Source of the DNA: an uncultured Erysipelotrichaceae bacterium
GTDB lineage: Bacteria; Bacillota_I; Bacilli_A; Erysipelotrichales; Erysipelotrichaceae
Length of the DNA stretch: 12,603 bases
Direction: 5' to 3'
Assembly (NCBI GenBank): GCA_902782955.1
Contig: CACZPD010000124.1
Span: forward strand, 1 to 12,603
A model generated the notes under the pieces. The model worked only from the letters and a program-made list of their open reading frames with translations, did not search any database and had not been told where the DNA came from. Made by a program: the position numbers and the translations under genes. Positions 6,494-12,603 of the stretch are shown here, piece after piece; the stretch's first letter is position 1; every line of letters begins with the position of its first letter.

Positions 6494-7553
6494 ATATACC
6501 TCCTTCCCCTGTCAGGTCCTTCATTCTCTGATGAAGTGTTCTTACGATTTCCGGCGGATCCACTTTCGGCGCTCTCGGATCGAGAAGCCATGTTTTTGCC
6601 CAGTGAGTATCACTGACATAGAACTTCGGGGGCTCCTTGACGAAATCGATCTTCATGGAGTATTCGCTTCTCGGCGCAAAGGCATCACCTTTCACCTCTT
6701 CAAACAGGGACGGCGGCGTACCGCGGATCGCGAACAGTTTCTCGCCTTTCAGACCAAGCTGCGGCAGAGAGGAGAGAAGTCCCCATGTATACGGATGTTT
6801 CGGATTGTAGAAGATCTCTTCAACACTACCGTATTCAATGATCTGGCCGGCATACATGACCGCAACGGAATCCGCTACGTTTGCCACGACGCCGAGATCG
6901 TGTGTAATGTAGATCGTTGTAAAATCATATTCCTTGGCCAGGTCCTTGATCAGACGGATGATCTGTGCCTGGATGGTAACATCCAGAGCAGTTGTCGGTT
7001 CATCGCAGATCAGGATCTTCGGATGACATGCCAGCGCGATCGCGATAACGATTCTCTGACGCATACCGCCGGAATACATGAACGGATAATCATCATATCT
7101 CTGTTCAGCATTTACGATACCGACTCGCTTCATCAGGTCGATCGCTTCCTGCTTGGCTTCTTCCTTGGATTTTCCCTGGTGCTTGATGATGACTTCAGAG
7201 ATCTGATAACCGATCGTACGTACCGGGTTCAGGGAAGTCATAGGATCCTGGAAAACGGTCGCAATTTTCTTTCCGCGGATCTCCTCCCAGCCTTTGTCCG
7301 TTTTGATGTCCATCAGATTCTTGCCTTCAAACCAGATTTCGCCTTTGCTGACTTCGCCGTTGATATCCAGCATACCGGTAAATGTCTTTGTAAAAACAGA
7401 TTTTCCGGAACCGGATTCACCGACGATCGCAACGACCTGGTGCTCGATAAAATCAAGGGAAATATTACGGATCGCTGTCAGGACACGGTCACGTACCTTA
7501 AATTTAACTTCAAGGTCTTTGACGGATAATATGACATTATTATTCTCACTCAT
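6480..7553 (-). CDS. oppD: Oligopeptide ABC transporter ATP-binding protein OppD (AmiE type)
   Basis: The second ATPase of the peptide importer, 357 residues. Walker A GESGSGKS is at 45-52, Q-loop Q102, signature SGGMRQR at 161-167, Walker B ILICDEP at 180-186 and H-loop His 218. The C-terminal region holds NPKHPYTWGLLSSLPQ (250-265) and a tail ending DTHWAKTWLLDPRAPKV (315-331), which I recall as characteristic of AmiE. Many OppD/DppD proteins carry a Cys-rich GCxFxPRC motif in this region that can hold an iron-sulfur cluster. Here it reads GDAFAPRS (289-296), without cysteines. GGAGGT lies seven bases before the ATG. The gene starts 11 bases after oppC. Confidence 0.95.
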   Translation of the reverse strand: MSENNNVILSVKDLEVKFKVRDRVLTAIRNISLDFIEHQVVAIVGESGSGKSVFTKTFTGMLDINGEVSKGEIWFEGKNLMDIKTDKGWEEIRGKKIATVFQDPMTSLNPVRTIGYQISEVIIKHQGKSKEEAKQEAIDLMKRVGIVNAEQRYDDYPFMYSGGMRQRIVIAIALACHPKILICDEPTTALDVTIQAQIIRLIKDLAKEYDFTTIYITHDLGVVANVADSVAVMYAGQIIEYGSVEEIFYNPKHPYTWGLLSSLPQLGLKGEKLFAIRGTPPSLFEEVKGDAFAPRSEYSMKIDFVKEPPKFYVSDTHWAKTWLLDPRAPKVDPPEIVRTLHQRMKDLTGEGGIYGQR

Positions 7554-7564
7554 ATAAGACCTCC

Positions 7565-8521
7565 CTAGACCATATGGGTACGCGGATCACTGGCATCAGC
7601 CAGCGCCTGACCAACCAGATAAAGCGATACGGAAATGATCGCTGCTGTAACAACAGGAATCCAGAACAGATAGGATGCAGATGTCATATACGGCGCATAT
7701 CTCTGAACCATCTTACCCAGAGAAGCGTATTTCTCGGAAAGACCTACGCCCAGGAAGCTGAGTACGACCTCTGTGGAAATAAACAGAGGAATGTCCCTGG
7801 ATACGGCTGTAATGATGACAGATACAAGATACGGCAGGATATTGTTCAGGATGATTTTGGTAATCGGTGTACCAAGGCATCTGGATGCGAGGTTGTATTC
7901 ACGGTCACGAATGATCATGACCTGGACACGGATAAAGTACGCGGTACCTACCCATGTCGTGACACAAAGCGCAAAGATCAGCTGCCAGAAACCTCCGCCG
8001 AGTGTATAGACAAGGATCATGGCGATCAGCGTTGTCGGGATATTGGAGAGGACGTTGTAGACTTCGATCATAATGACGTCCATTTTCTTTGAATATCCCC
8101 AGAACATGCCGATGACGATTCCGACCAGCTCCGTGATGATCGTTGCACCGATTGCGATCAGAAGCGAGTTCTTGGAACCGGACCACAATGCATCGAACAG
8201 TGAGTTGCCCTTATCATCTGTACCGAATATGTACCCTTTGGTAAACGGGCGCAGATAGTGCAGTGACTTGTTGTTGATGTTAGGTGTCTTCATATGATCG
8301 TATCCGGAGATCATCGGCTGAATAAACGCGAACAGCAGAAGTGATACGGCAATCACCATCATGACGATCGCTACTTTGCTGGAAAAGAATCTCCTGAATA
8401 CGGATCCCCAGTAGGAATACTTCGGCGCTGCGATATGCTCGGAAGCGCTGTCGTCTGCTCTCTGGAAGACAAATAATTCATCTTCATTTATTTCTGAAGT
8501 TTTTACATCGATTTCAGACAT
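7565..8521 (-). CDS. oppC: Oligopeptide ABC transporter permease OppC (AmiD type)
   Basis: One of two membrane subunits that form the peptide channel. The 318-residue protein has a charged N-terminal tail (1-35), a first helix about 50-70, an external loop with the FGTDDKGNSLFDALWSG segment (99-115), and five further helices. The EAA-type cytoplasmic loop that contacts an ATPase is REYNLASRCLGTPITKIILN (207-226). The C-terminus has the usual ADASDPR. Start and stop codons overlap with oppB as TAATG, with AAAGGAG upstream, so translation is coupled. The length matches AmiD (about 308). Confidence 0.95.
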   Translation of the reverse strand: MSEIDVKTSEINEDELFVFQRADDSASEHIAAPKYSYWGSVFRRFFSSKVAIVMMVIAVSLLLFAFIQPMISGYDHMKTPNINNKSLHYLRPFTKGYIFGTDDKGNSLFDALWSGSKNSLLIAIGATIITELVGIVIGMFWGYSKKMDVIMIEVYNVLSNIPTTLIAMILVYTLGGGFWQLIFALCVTTWVGTAYFIRVQVMIIRDREYNLASRCLGTPITKIILNNILPYLVSVIITAVSRDIPLFISTEVVLSFLGVGLSEKYASLGKMVQRYAPYMTSASYLFWIPVVTAAIISVSLYLVGQALADASDPRTHMV

Positions 8522-9993
8522 TATTTGTCATCTCCTTTCGCAGCCAGCTGGATACGCGGATCCACGATCGTCATAAGAATATCACCGAGCAGTACGGAGA
8601 AAATAGCCAGTGCCGAGAAGATGAACGTCAGGGTGATGACCATGTTGTTGTTCATCTTCGTAATGGAGTCCGGCAGCATTTTTCCCATACCGGGTATAGC
8701 AAATGCACTTTCCGTGATCAGTGCACCGGAAATACAAAGAATAACAGATGCGGGAATACCGTTGACGATCGGAATGATCGCATTCTTCAAAATGTGCTTG
8801 GAGAAGATCTCTCTCTGTGATAAACCCTTCGCTCTTGCAAATTTAACATAATCGGAATTAGCCTGATCCAGCATATATCTTCTGACCCATGTCATCAGAC
8901 CCGGCATAGAAAGGACAGCCAGGATGACCATCGGGACGATATAGGAACGGATATCCTTGAATCCCAGCAGCGGGAATTTGTCCGGCATGCCGAAGACAGT
9001 ACCGATCTGACGGATAAAGTAGATCAGTGCCAGGGAAGGCATGGCAATAACAACATTGATGAAGATGATGCCAATCTTGTCTCCCAGTTTGTCTTTATTT
9101 CTGGCCATTGCAATACCGAACGGAATTGCGAGTGCGTAAGCAACGATCAGAGACAGAATACCGAAAATATAGGATGTGTTGACCATCGACGGTGATTCAT
9201 AGCGTGACGAACAGTCAGCGTAATGATCCGTGAATCTGGTTTCATCCAGATGATCGATGTTGACCTTATATTTACAGGAAGACTGAATGATCGGGCTGGA
9301 CATCTCTGTCCCGGTTGGGAAAGTCTGCTTGACACTGACCTGGCTTCCCTGGCCTTCATTGATGACGTCCATCGTCGGAACGCCTGCCTTTGTCGGGAAG
9401 GAAATACCGAAATTCAGACGGACGGCATTCTGATGAATGAACGGGAATTTGCCGTTGAAGTACAGCTGGTACTTATACTGGCATCCGCTGCACATAATGC
9501 CTGAGTTTCCGTTTTTATCGGATCCGATATAGTACTTTCTTTCCAGATCAGGATTGTTCGCATCCTGTACCGCATTAGGACTGTCTATTTTGACCAGGTT
9601 TTTCCAGAATCTCCAGATCAGTTCCGGAACTGAGTATTCGTGTGTTGCGTAAGCTGCTCCATTTTTTAAATAATCAACCGTATAGCCGCTTTTTTCGTAT
9701 TCTTCGATTACACGTTTGTTCTCTTCTGACCCGTTGACCATGCAGCCTTCGTAGTTGTCTGACTTAGCGCTGCACATATCAGTAAGACGGTCAAAATCCA
9801 GATATCCGAGTTCCTGATATCTCGACAGTCTGTATACTGTCTTCGAATCTCCGGTCATCTTCCGGTATCCGGTATCCTGATCCAGAACCTTGGTTTTCGG
9901 AATCATTGTGTAGATCATCGTGATTACGATTGACTCAACGACAATTATTGAAAAAATGGATCTGATAATTCTTGATAATATATATTTTTTCAT
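8521..9993 (-). CDS. oppB: Oligopeptide ABC transporter permease OppB (AmiC type, large external domain)
   Basis: The other channel-forming permease. At 490 residues it is far longer than E. coli-type OppB (about 306). It matches streptococcal AmiC (about 498), including the MKKYI start and PDLxR, YLLYFN-like and FPFxHQN segments. A first membrane helix (about 8-30) is followed by an external domain of about 240 residues (31-270), then five helices in the transport core. The EAA loop is DYVKFARAKGLSQREIFSKH (381-400), and the C-terminus has TIVDPR. The external domain holds six cysteines (74, 84, 168, 171, 240, 261), including CSGC. The ATG at 9993 has a modest AAAAGGG site and follows an intergenic hairpin. 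Confidence 0.95.
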   Translation of the reverse strand: MKKYILSRIIRSIFSIIVVESIVITMIYTMIPKTKVLDQDTGYRKMTGDSKTVYRLSRYQELGYLDFDRLTDMCSAKSDNYEGCMVNGSEENKRVIEEYEKSGYTVDYLKNGAAYATHEYSVPELIWRFWKNLVKIDSPNAVQDANNPDLERKYYIGSDKNGNSGIMCSGCQYKYQLYFNGKFPFIHQNAVRLNFGISFPTKAGVPTMDVINEGQGSQVSVKQTFPTGTEMSSPIIQSSCKYKVNIDHLDETRFTDHYADCSSRYESPSMVNTSYIFGILSLIVAYALAIPFGIAMARNKDKLGDKIGIIFINVVIAMPSLALIYFIRQIGTVFGMPDKFPLLGFKDIRSYIVPMVILAVLSMPGLMTWVRRYMLDQANSDYVKFARAKGLSQREIFSKHILKNAIIPIVNGIPASVILCISGALITESAFAIPGMGKMLPDSITKMNNNMVITLTFIFSALAIFSVLLGDILMTIVDPRIQLAAKGDDK

Positions 9994-10013
9994 AACTGCG
10001 ACCCTTTTATGTA

Positions 10014-10066
10014 TTTAAGAAAAGCAGCGAATTGCTGTGTGAATTTCACAAACAATCCGCTGCTTT
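10014..10066 (-). terminator. Intergenic hairpin between oppA and oppB, likely partial terminator
   Basis: On the minus strand a 14-bp stem with one G-U pair (10066-10053 with 10034-10021) encloses a smaller nested hairpin (TGTGAAATTCACA) and is followed by TCTTAAATA after the T run of the 3' arm. It lies in the 124-base gap between the receptor gene and the permease gene. No convincing promoter is visible between it and oppB. It therefore probably ends most transcripts after oppA, or protects the oppA mRNA end, so that receptor exceeds transporter. Confidence 0.8.
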
Positions 10067-10117
10067 ATAATCATTTATCGAAATTCAATATGAAAGTATT
10101 AAATTAGGATATTTTTG

Positions 10118-12172
10118 TTATTCACCAGCGTTGAATTTAGCCTGTGCTTCTTCAAACTGTGCTTTTGTGACCATTTCTTCCTGGAGACGGATACCCTTGA
10201 GTTTGTACTGGGAAACGCCGGAAGAATAGGAAGCGGAGAACGGAACAACGTGTGTTACACGTGCTGCACGGCTCTGCATGGATGTCGGGATATAGAGGCC
10301 ATGAGCCAGCAGATAAGCGTCAGCTTTTGCGAATGCTGCATAACGTGCATCGAGGTCATCCTTGATTGCATCTGCTTCTCTGTAGAGCTTCTCATATTCG
10401 TTGAAGCCTAATGCTTCTTTGATATCATCATCTTCGCCGTATTCAGCAGAAGCTGTAACGCCCTTGTCTGTCAGACCGCAAGCGTGCATGTAGTAACCGT
10501 CAACCGGGCTGTAGATCTCTGTGAATGTCTTCGGGTCAACATAGTCCGGGCCCCATCCAGTGAATGTGGAAATATCATAGTCAGCTTCATTCCAGCTCTC
10601 GGAATAGTAAGCGATATTCTGGACTGTATCAGTATCTCTCATAACGAGTTCGATAATGATCTTGCCGTCTGTGTTTTCTTCGATGGACTGCTTCATGGAC
10701 TGAGCCTGCTTAACAAGTCTGTCGGATTCCTGGATAACCAGCATGTCTAAATGAACAGGGAACTGGATTCCTTCTTCTTCAGCAGCTGCGAGGTATTCAA
10801 GAGCCTTTTCCTTGCTGAGCCATGGCCACTGACCGTCGTCGAGGTCTTTTTCGTCGCCTGTCATTTCAGCATATGCCTTTTCAACCAGCTGGACATAAGG
10901 TGTACCATCAGATGTGCTTACCAGGTTCGGAACGCCGTTCATGTTACGTAATGTACCCATTGCGACATCTTCCGGGCTTGTAGCCATCAGATACTTCGGA
11001 ACGTCGAATGCGCTCTTGAGAGCAAGACGGAAGTTCTCGTTGCGGATAGCAGCTTTTGTGTTTTCCTTGAGTGCTTCGTCTGTAGCATAGTTAGTGTTGT
11101 CATAAGTAACACGGTTGTAGTTGAATACAACACCGAAAGCATAGTAGTTCGGCAGAGATGTTGTTACATATCCGTCATACTTCTTAGCCATAGCGTTGAA
11201 TACTTCATCACCCCATGCTGTGCTGAGTCCGGCAGCTGCGTAGATGTTCTGCTCGAAGCCGCGGATTGTTGCATAAGGATCCTGACCTTCATCATAGATG
11301 ATTGTTACTTTTTCAACTTCTGTGTTGGCTGCATCCCAGTAAGCATTGTTCTTCTTTAATACTGTGCTGGACTTGACATCGAAAGAGTCGAGAATGTATG
11401 CGCCGTTATAGAGGATGGAATCCGGAACAGGCTGACCGAATGAGCAGTTCGTTACATCAGGAGCACCGACTTTGCAGCCTTCGCCCTTGGACTCGAGGAA
11501 CTGTTTGTTGATCGGATAGAATGTTGTGTATTCAACCATTGTATGGAAATACGGAACATTTTCATTCAGAGTGTATTCAACAGTCTTTTCATCGAGAGCC
11601 TTGACACCGACTTTTGCCCATGCATCATCGGAGAAGTCACCGTTGTTCATGTAATCTGTAAAGCCGACTACATTCGCAGCAACATATCCTGTACCAGTCT
11701 GGAATTCAGCTGCGTGACGGAGACCTGTAACGAAGTCTTCAGCTGTTACATCAGCATATTCTTCACCCTGGTTTGTGACCCACTTAACACCGTCTCTGAG
11801 ATGGAATGTCCATACAGTGTTGTCGTCATTGTGTTCCCAGGATTCAGCCAGAGATCCGACATAGTTACCGAAGCTGTTTGTCTCGATCAGTCCGTCAACG
11901 AAGTTAACGTTGATTTCGTGGTCAGTTGCGAGAGCCGTTGTAACATAGTCCATACTTGCGATTTCAGAACCATCGTTATACGTGTACTCTTTTGTGTTAG
12001 CAAGTTTCAGTGTGCTTACATCGACGGCGTTGACATCAAAAGATTCTTCTTCGCCTTCTTCTCCTGTGCCTTCTCCCTGACCTTCGCCTTCACCGGCAGG
12101 TGCGCTGGAAGAACAAGCAATGAGAGAGAATGATAAAAGTCCACTAAGTGCTAACAATAGTGATTTTTTCAT
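10118..12172 (-). CDS. oppA: Oligopeptide-binding lipoprotein OppA (AmiA type)
   Basis: The substrate receptor of the permease, a solute-binding protein family 5 member anchored to the outside of the membrane by lipid. The 684-residue precursor has a lipoprotein signal with lipobox LIAC (17-20, lipidated Cys 20). A low-complexity Gly/Glu linker follows (about 27-43). The binding domain carries the family signature LAESWEHNDDNTVWTFHLRD (108-127). Further typical segments are FRLALKSAFD (381-390) and GWGPDYVDPKTF (539-550). It is longer than E. coli OppA (about 543) but close to AmiA/AliA (about 650-660). Mature-domain cysteines are 233, 243 and 565. The start is fixed by GGAGG seven bases upstream and a promoter beyond. 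It heads the opp operon and is followed by a hairpin. Confidence 0.95.
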   Translation of the reverse strand: MKKSLLLALSGLLSFSLIACSSSAPAGEGEGQGEGTGEEGEEESFDVNAVDVSTLKLANTKEYTYNDGSEIASMDYVTTALATDHEINVNFVDGLIETNSFGNYVGSLAESWEHNDDNTVWTFHLRDGVKWVTNQGEEYADVTAEDFVTGLRHAAEFQTGTGYVAANVVGFTDYMNNGDFSDDAWAKVGVKALDEKTVEYTLNENVPYFHTMVEYTTFYPINKQFLESKGEGCKVGAPDVTNCSFGQPVPDSILYNGAYILDSFDVKSSTVLKKNNAYWDAANTEVEKVTIIYDEGQDPYATIRGFEQNIYAAAGLSTAWGDEVFNAMAKKYDGYVTTSLPNYYAFGVVFNYNRVTYDNTNYATDEALKENTKAAIRNENFRLALKSAFDVPKYLMATSPEDVAMGTLRNMNGVPNLVSTSDGTPYVQLVEKAYAEMTGDEKDLDDGQWPWLSKEKALEYLAAAEEEGIQFPVHLDMLVIQESDRLVKQAQSMKQSIEENTDGKIIIELVMRDTDTVQNIAYYSESWNEADYDISTFTGWGPDYVDPKTFTEIYSPVDGYYMHACGLTDKGVTASAEYGEDDDIKEALGFNEYEKLYREADAIKDDLDARYAAFAKADAYLLAHGLYIPTSMQSRAARVTHVVPFSASYSSGVSQYKLKGIRLQEEMVTKAQFEEAQAKFNAGE

Positions 12173-12200
12173 GTTCTTTCCTCCCTAAAAATCAACTTAA

Positions 12201-12228
12201 ATTTTACCACATTAAAGCAAAATGGCAA
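12201..12228 (-). promoter_or_regulatory. Promoter of the opp operon
   Basis: On the minus strand -10 TAAAAT (12206-12201) has a TGG extension, and TTGCCA (12228-12223) is a good -35 at 16-bp spacing. Transcription would start about 20-25 bases before the oppA ribosome binding site. I do not see a convincing CodY or other operator. Confidence 0.75.
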
Positions 12229-12248
12229 TGTTAAAAAACAGATAGTGC

Positions 12249-12258
12249 GAAGCGCTTC
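12249..12258. promoter_or_regulatory. Possible operator palindrome GAAGCGCTTC
   Basis: A perfect 10-bp palindrome with GCGC at its centre lies just upstream of the -10 box of the small membrane-protein gene, about 25 bases before its likely transcription start. The core resembles LacI-family/CcpA operators, but the flanks fit a full cre site only partly. It also lies about 21 bases upstream of the opp -35 box, so either gene could be the target. A chance palindrome is possible. Confidence 0.3.
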
Positions 12259-12267
12259 CATAGAAGT

Positions 12268-12273
12268 TATAAT
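12268..12273 (+). promoter_or_regulatory. -10 box of the small membrane-protein gene
   Basis: A perfect TATAAT lies 17 bases before the GGAGG of the small gene. No recognisable -35 is present at the usual spacing; the GAAGCGCTTC palindrome takes up part of that space instead. The promoter may need help from, or be controlled by, a protein bound there. Confidence 0.55.
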
Positions 12274-12301
12274 GATTGGTACATCGGAGCGGAGGTATTT
12301 T

Positions 12302-12475
12302 ATGCACCGGAATGACCTTGACAGACATGTCGATAACATGGAAAGTTACAGAAAAATAGAGATCATGTCAGATGACAACAGACGTACAAAAGTCGACAGG
12401 AATCCAGCCGCCAAACTCATCGCATTCCTGCTCATCGCCTTTGTGGTCTATATTCTGGTCCGTATTTCAAAATGA
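12302..12475 (+). CDS. 57-residue tail-anchored membrane protein of unknown function
   Basis: I do not recognise this protein. It has a charged, soluble N-terminal part (1-36, rich in D, R and N) and one membrane helix near the C-terminus (about 37-54, AKLIAFLLIAFVVYILVRI), ending RISK. There is no signal peptide, so it is probably a C-terminally anchored inner-membrane protein with its N-terminus in the cytoplasm. The start is well supported by GGAGG six bases upstream of the ATG, and a TATAAT lies before that. It is divergent from oppA and is followed 42 bases later by a tRNA gene. No terminator is evident after it. Confidence 0.7.
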   Translation: MHRNDLDRHVDNMESYRKIEIMSDDNRRTKVDRNPAAKLIAFLLIAFVVYILVRISK

Positions 12476-12476
12476 T

Positions 12477-12505
12477 TTCACGCGGAACGCTTATTATGCT
12501 ATAAT
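12477..12505 (+). promoter_or_regulatory. Promoter of tRNA-Ser
   Basis: A perfect extended -10, TGCTATAAT (12497-12505), has a weak -35-like TTCACG (12477-12482) at 17-bp spacing. The expected start lies a few bases before the tRNA at 12518. The -35 begins only one base after the preceding stop codon. Confidence 0.75.
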
Positions 12506-12517
12506 CATTAAGCATTT

Positions 12518-12603
12518 GCAGAATTACCCAAGAGGCCGAAGGGGGCGGTTTCGAAAACCGCTAGACGTGAGAGCGTGCGGGGGTTCGAATCCCTCATTCT
12601 GCG
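12518..12603 (+). tRNA. tRNA-Ser (anticodon CGA)
   Basis: A complete class II tRNA cloverleaf. The acceptor stem GCAGAAT (12518-12524) pairs with ATTCTGC (12596-12602), with discriminator G at 12603 as expected for serine. The anticodon stem GCGGT/ACCGC (12545-12549, 12557-12561) encloses loop TTCGAAA with anticodon CGA at 12552-12554, which reads UCG. A long variable arm (12562-12578) and a T arm with loop TTCGAAT (12584-12590) follow. The window ends at the discriminator, so whether CCA is encoded cannot be seen. Confidence 0.97.

Noticed and set aside
6405..7529. A 374-codon open frame on the plus strand, antisense to oppD and the start of oppF
   Set aside because: Both ATPase genes on the minus strand are complete. 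The antisense translation is rich in D, R and H runs typical of shadow frames and shows no family pattern.
10067..10117. Promoter for oppB downstream of oppA
   Set aside because: TATAAA is present but no -35 lies at 16-18 bp; it would also place the hairpin in the 5' leader. Readthrough from oppA is simpler.
12185..12212. CodY-like box upstream of oppA
   Set aside because: The AT-rich stretch matches the CodY consensus too poorly, with the symmetric core missing.
12518..12603. tRNA-Ser as an integration site for a mobile element
   Set aside because: tRNA-Ser genes are common attachment sites, but the window ends at the tRNA and no integrase or direct repeat is visible.
1..12603. CRISPR arrays, insertion sequences, phage genes, defence or toxin-antitoxin systems
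   Set aside because: No repeat-spacer pattern, transposase, integrase or toxin-like pair is present; the genes are housekeeping and transport.

Overview
The window looks like a stretch of core chromosome from a low-to-mid GC Bacillota (Firmicutes) bacterium. The evidence is the division cluster sepF-ylmH-divIVA followed by a T-box-controlled ileS, an Ami-type oligopeptide permease, strong GGAGG ribosome binding sites and sigma-A-like promoters. TGA is used as a stop codon, so the code is standard. The gene style (Ami-type Opp, lipoprotein OppA, compact sepF-ylmH-divIVA-ileS) would fit Erysipelotrichia or a relative, but that placement is inference. I see no mobile element, CRISPR array, phage gene or toxin system.

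Region 1 (1-5105, minus strand). This reads, in order of transcription, a small DUF1622-like membrane protein, sepF (FtsZ anchor), ylmH (S4 RNA-binding protein), divIVA (pole and septum coiled coil) and ileS (isoleucyl-tRNA synthetase). sepF has its own good promoter, and sepF/ylmH overlap. A complete T-box leader fills the whole gap between the divIVA stop codon and the ileS ribosome binding site, so isoleucine starvation controls ileS inside the operon. A strong hairpin terminator ends ileS at the left edge.

Region 2 (5106-5520). A small divergent plus-strand gene for a two-helix membrane protein (DUF3899-like) lies between the division and peptide-uptake operons. It shares a convergent, bidirectional terminator with oppF.

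Region 3 (5540-12228, minus strand). A complete five-gene oligopeptide ABC transporter is transcribed oppA-oppB-oppC-oppD-oppF. The oppA product is a lipoprotein receptor, the OppB and OppC proteins form the channel and OppD and OppF are the two ATPases. Protein lengths and the large external domain of OppB match the streptococcal AmiACDEF type. A hairpin between oppA and oppB probably lets the receptor be made in excess over the membrane parts.

Region 4 (12229-12603, plus strand). A 57-residue tail-anchored membrane protein, with a perfect -10 box and a GC-rich palindrome in its promoter, is followed by a tRNA-Ser(CGA) gene with its own extended -10 promoter.

The window is mostly ordinary housekeeping sequence. 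I did not find a convincing new system. The points most worth a second look are the T-box placement, the cysteine-rich external domain of OppB, and the small membrane proteins at operon borders.
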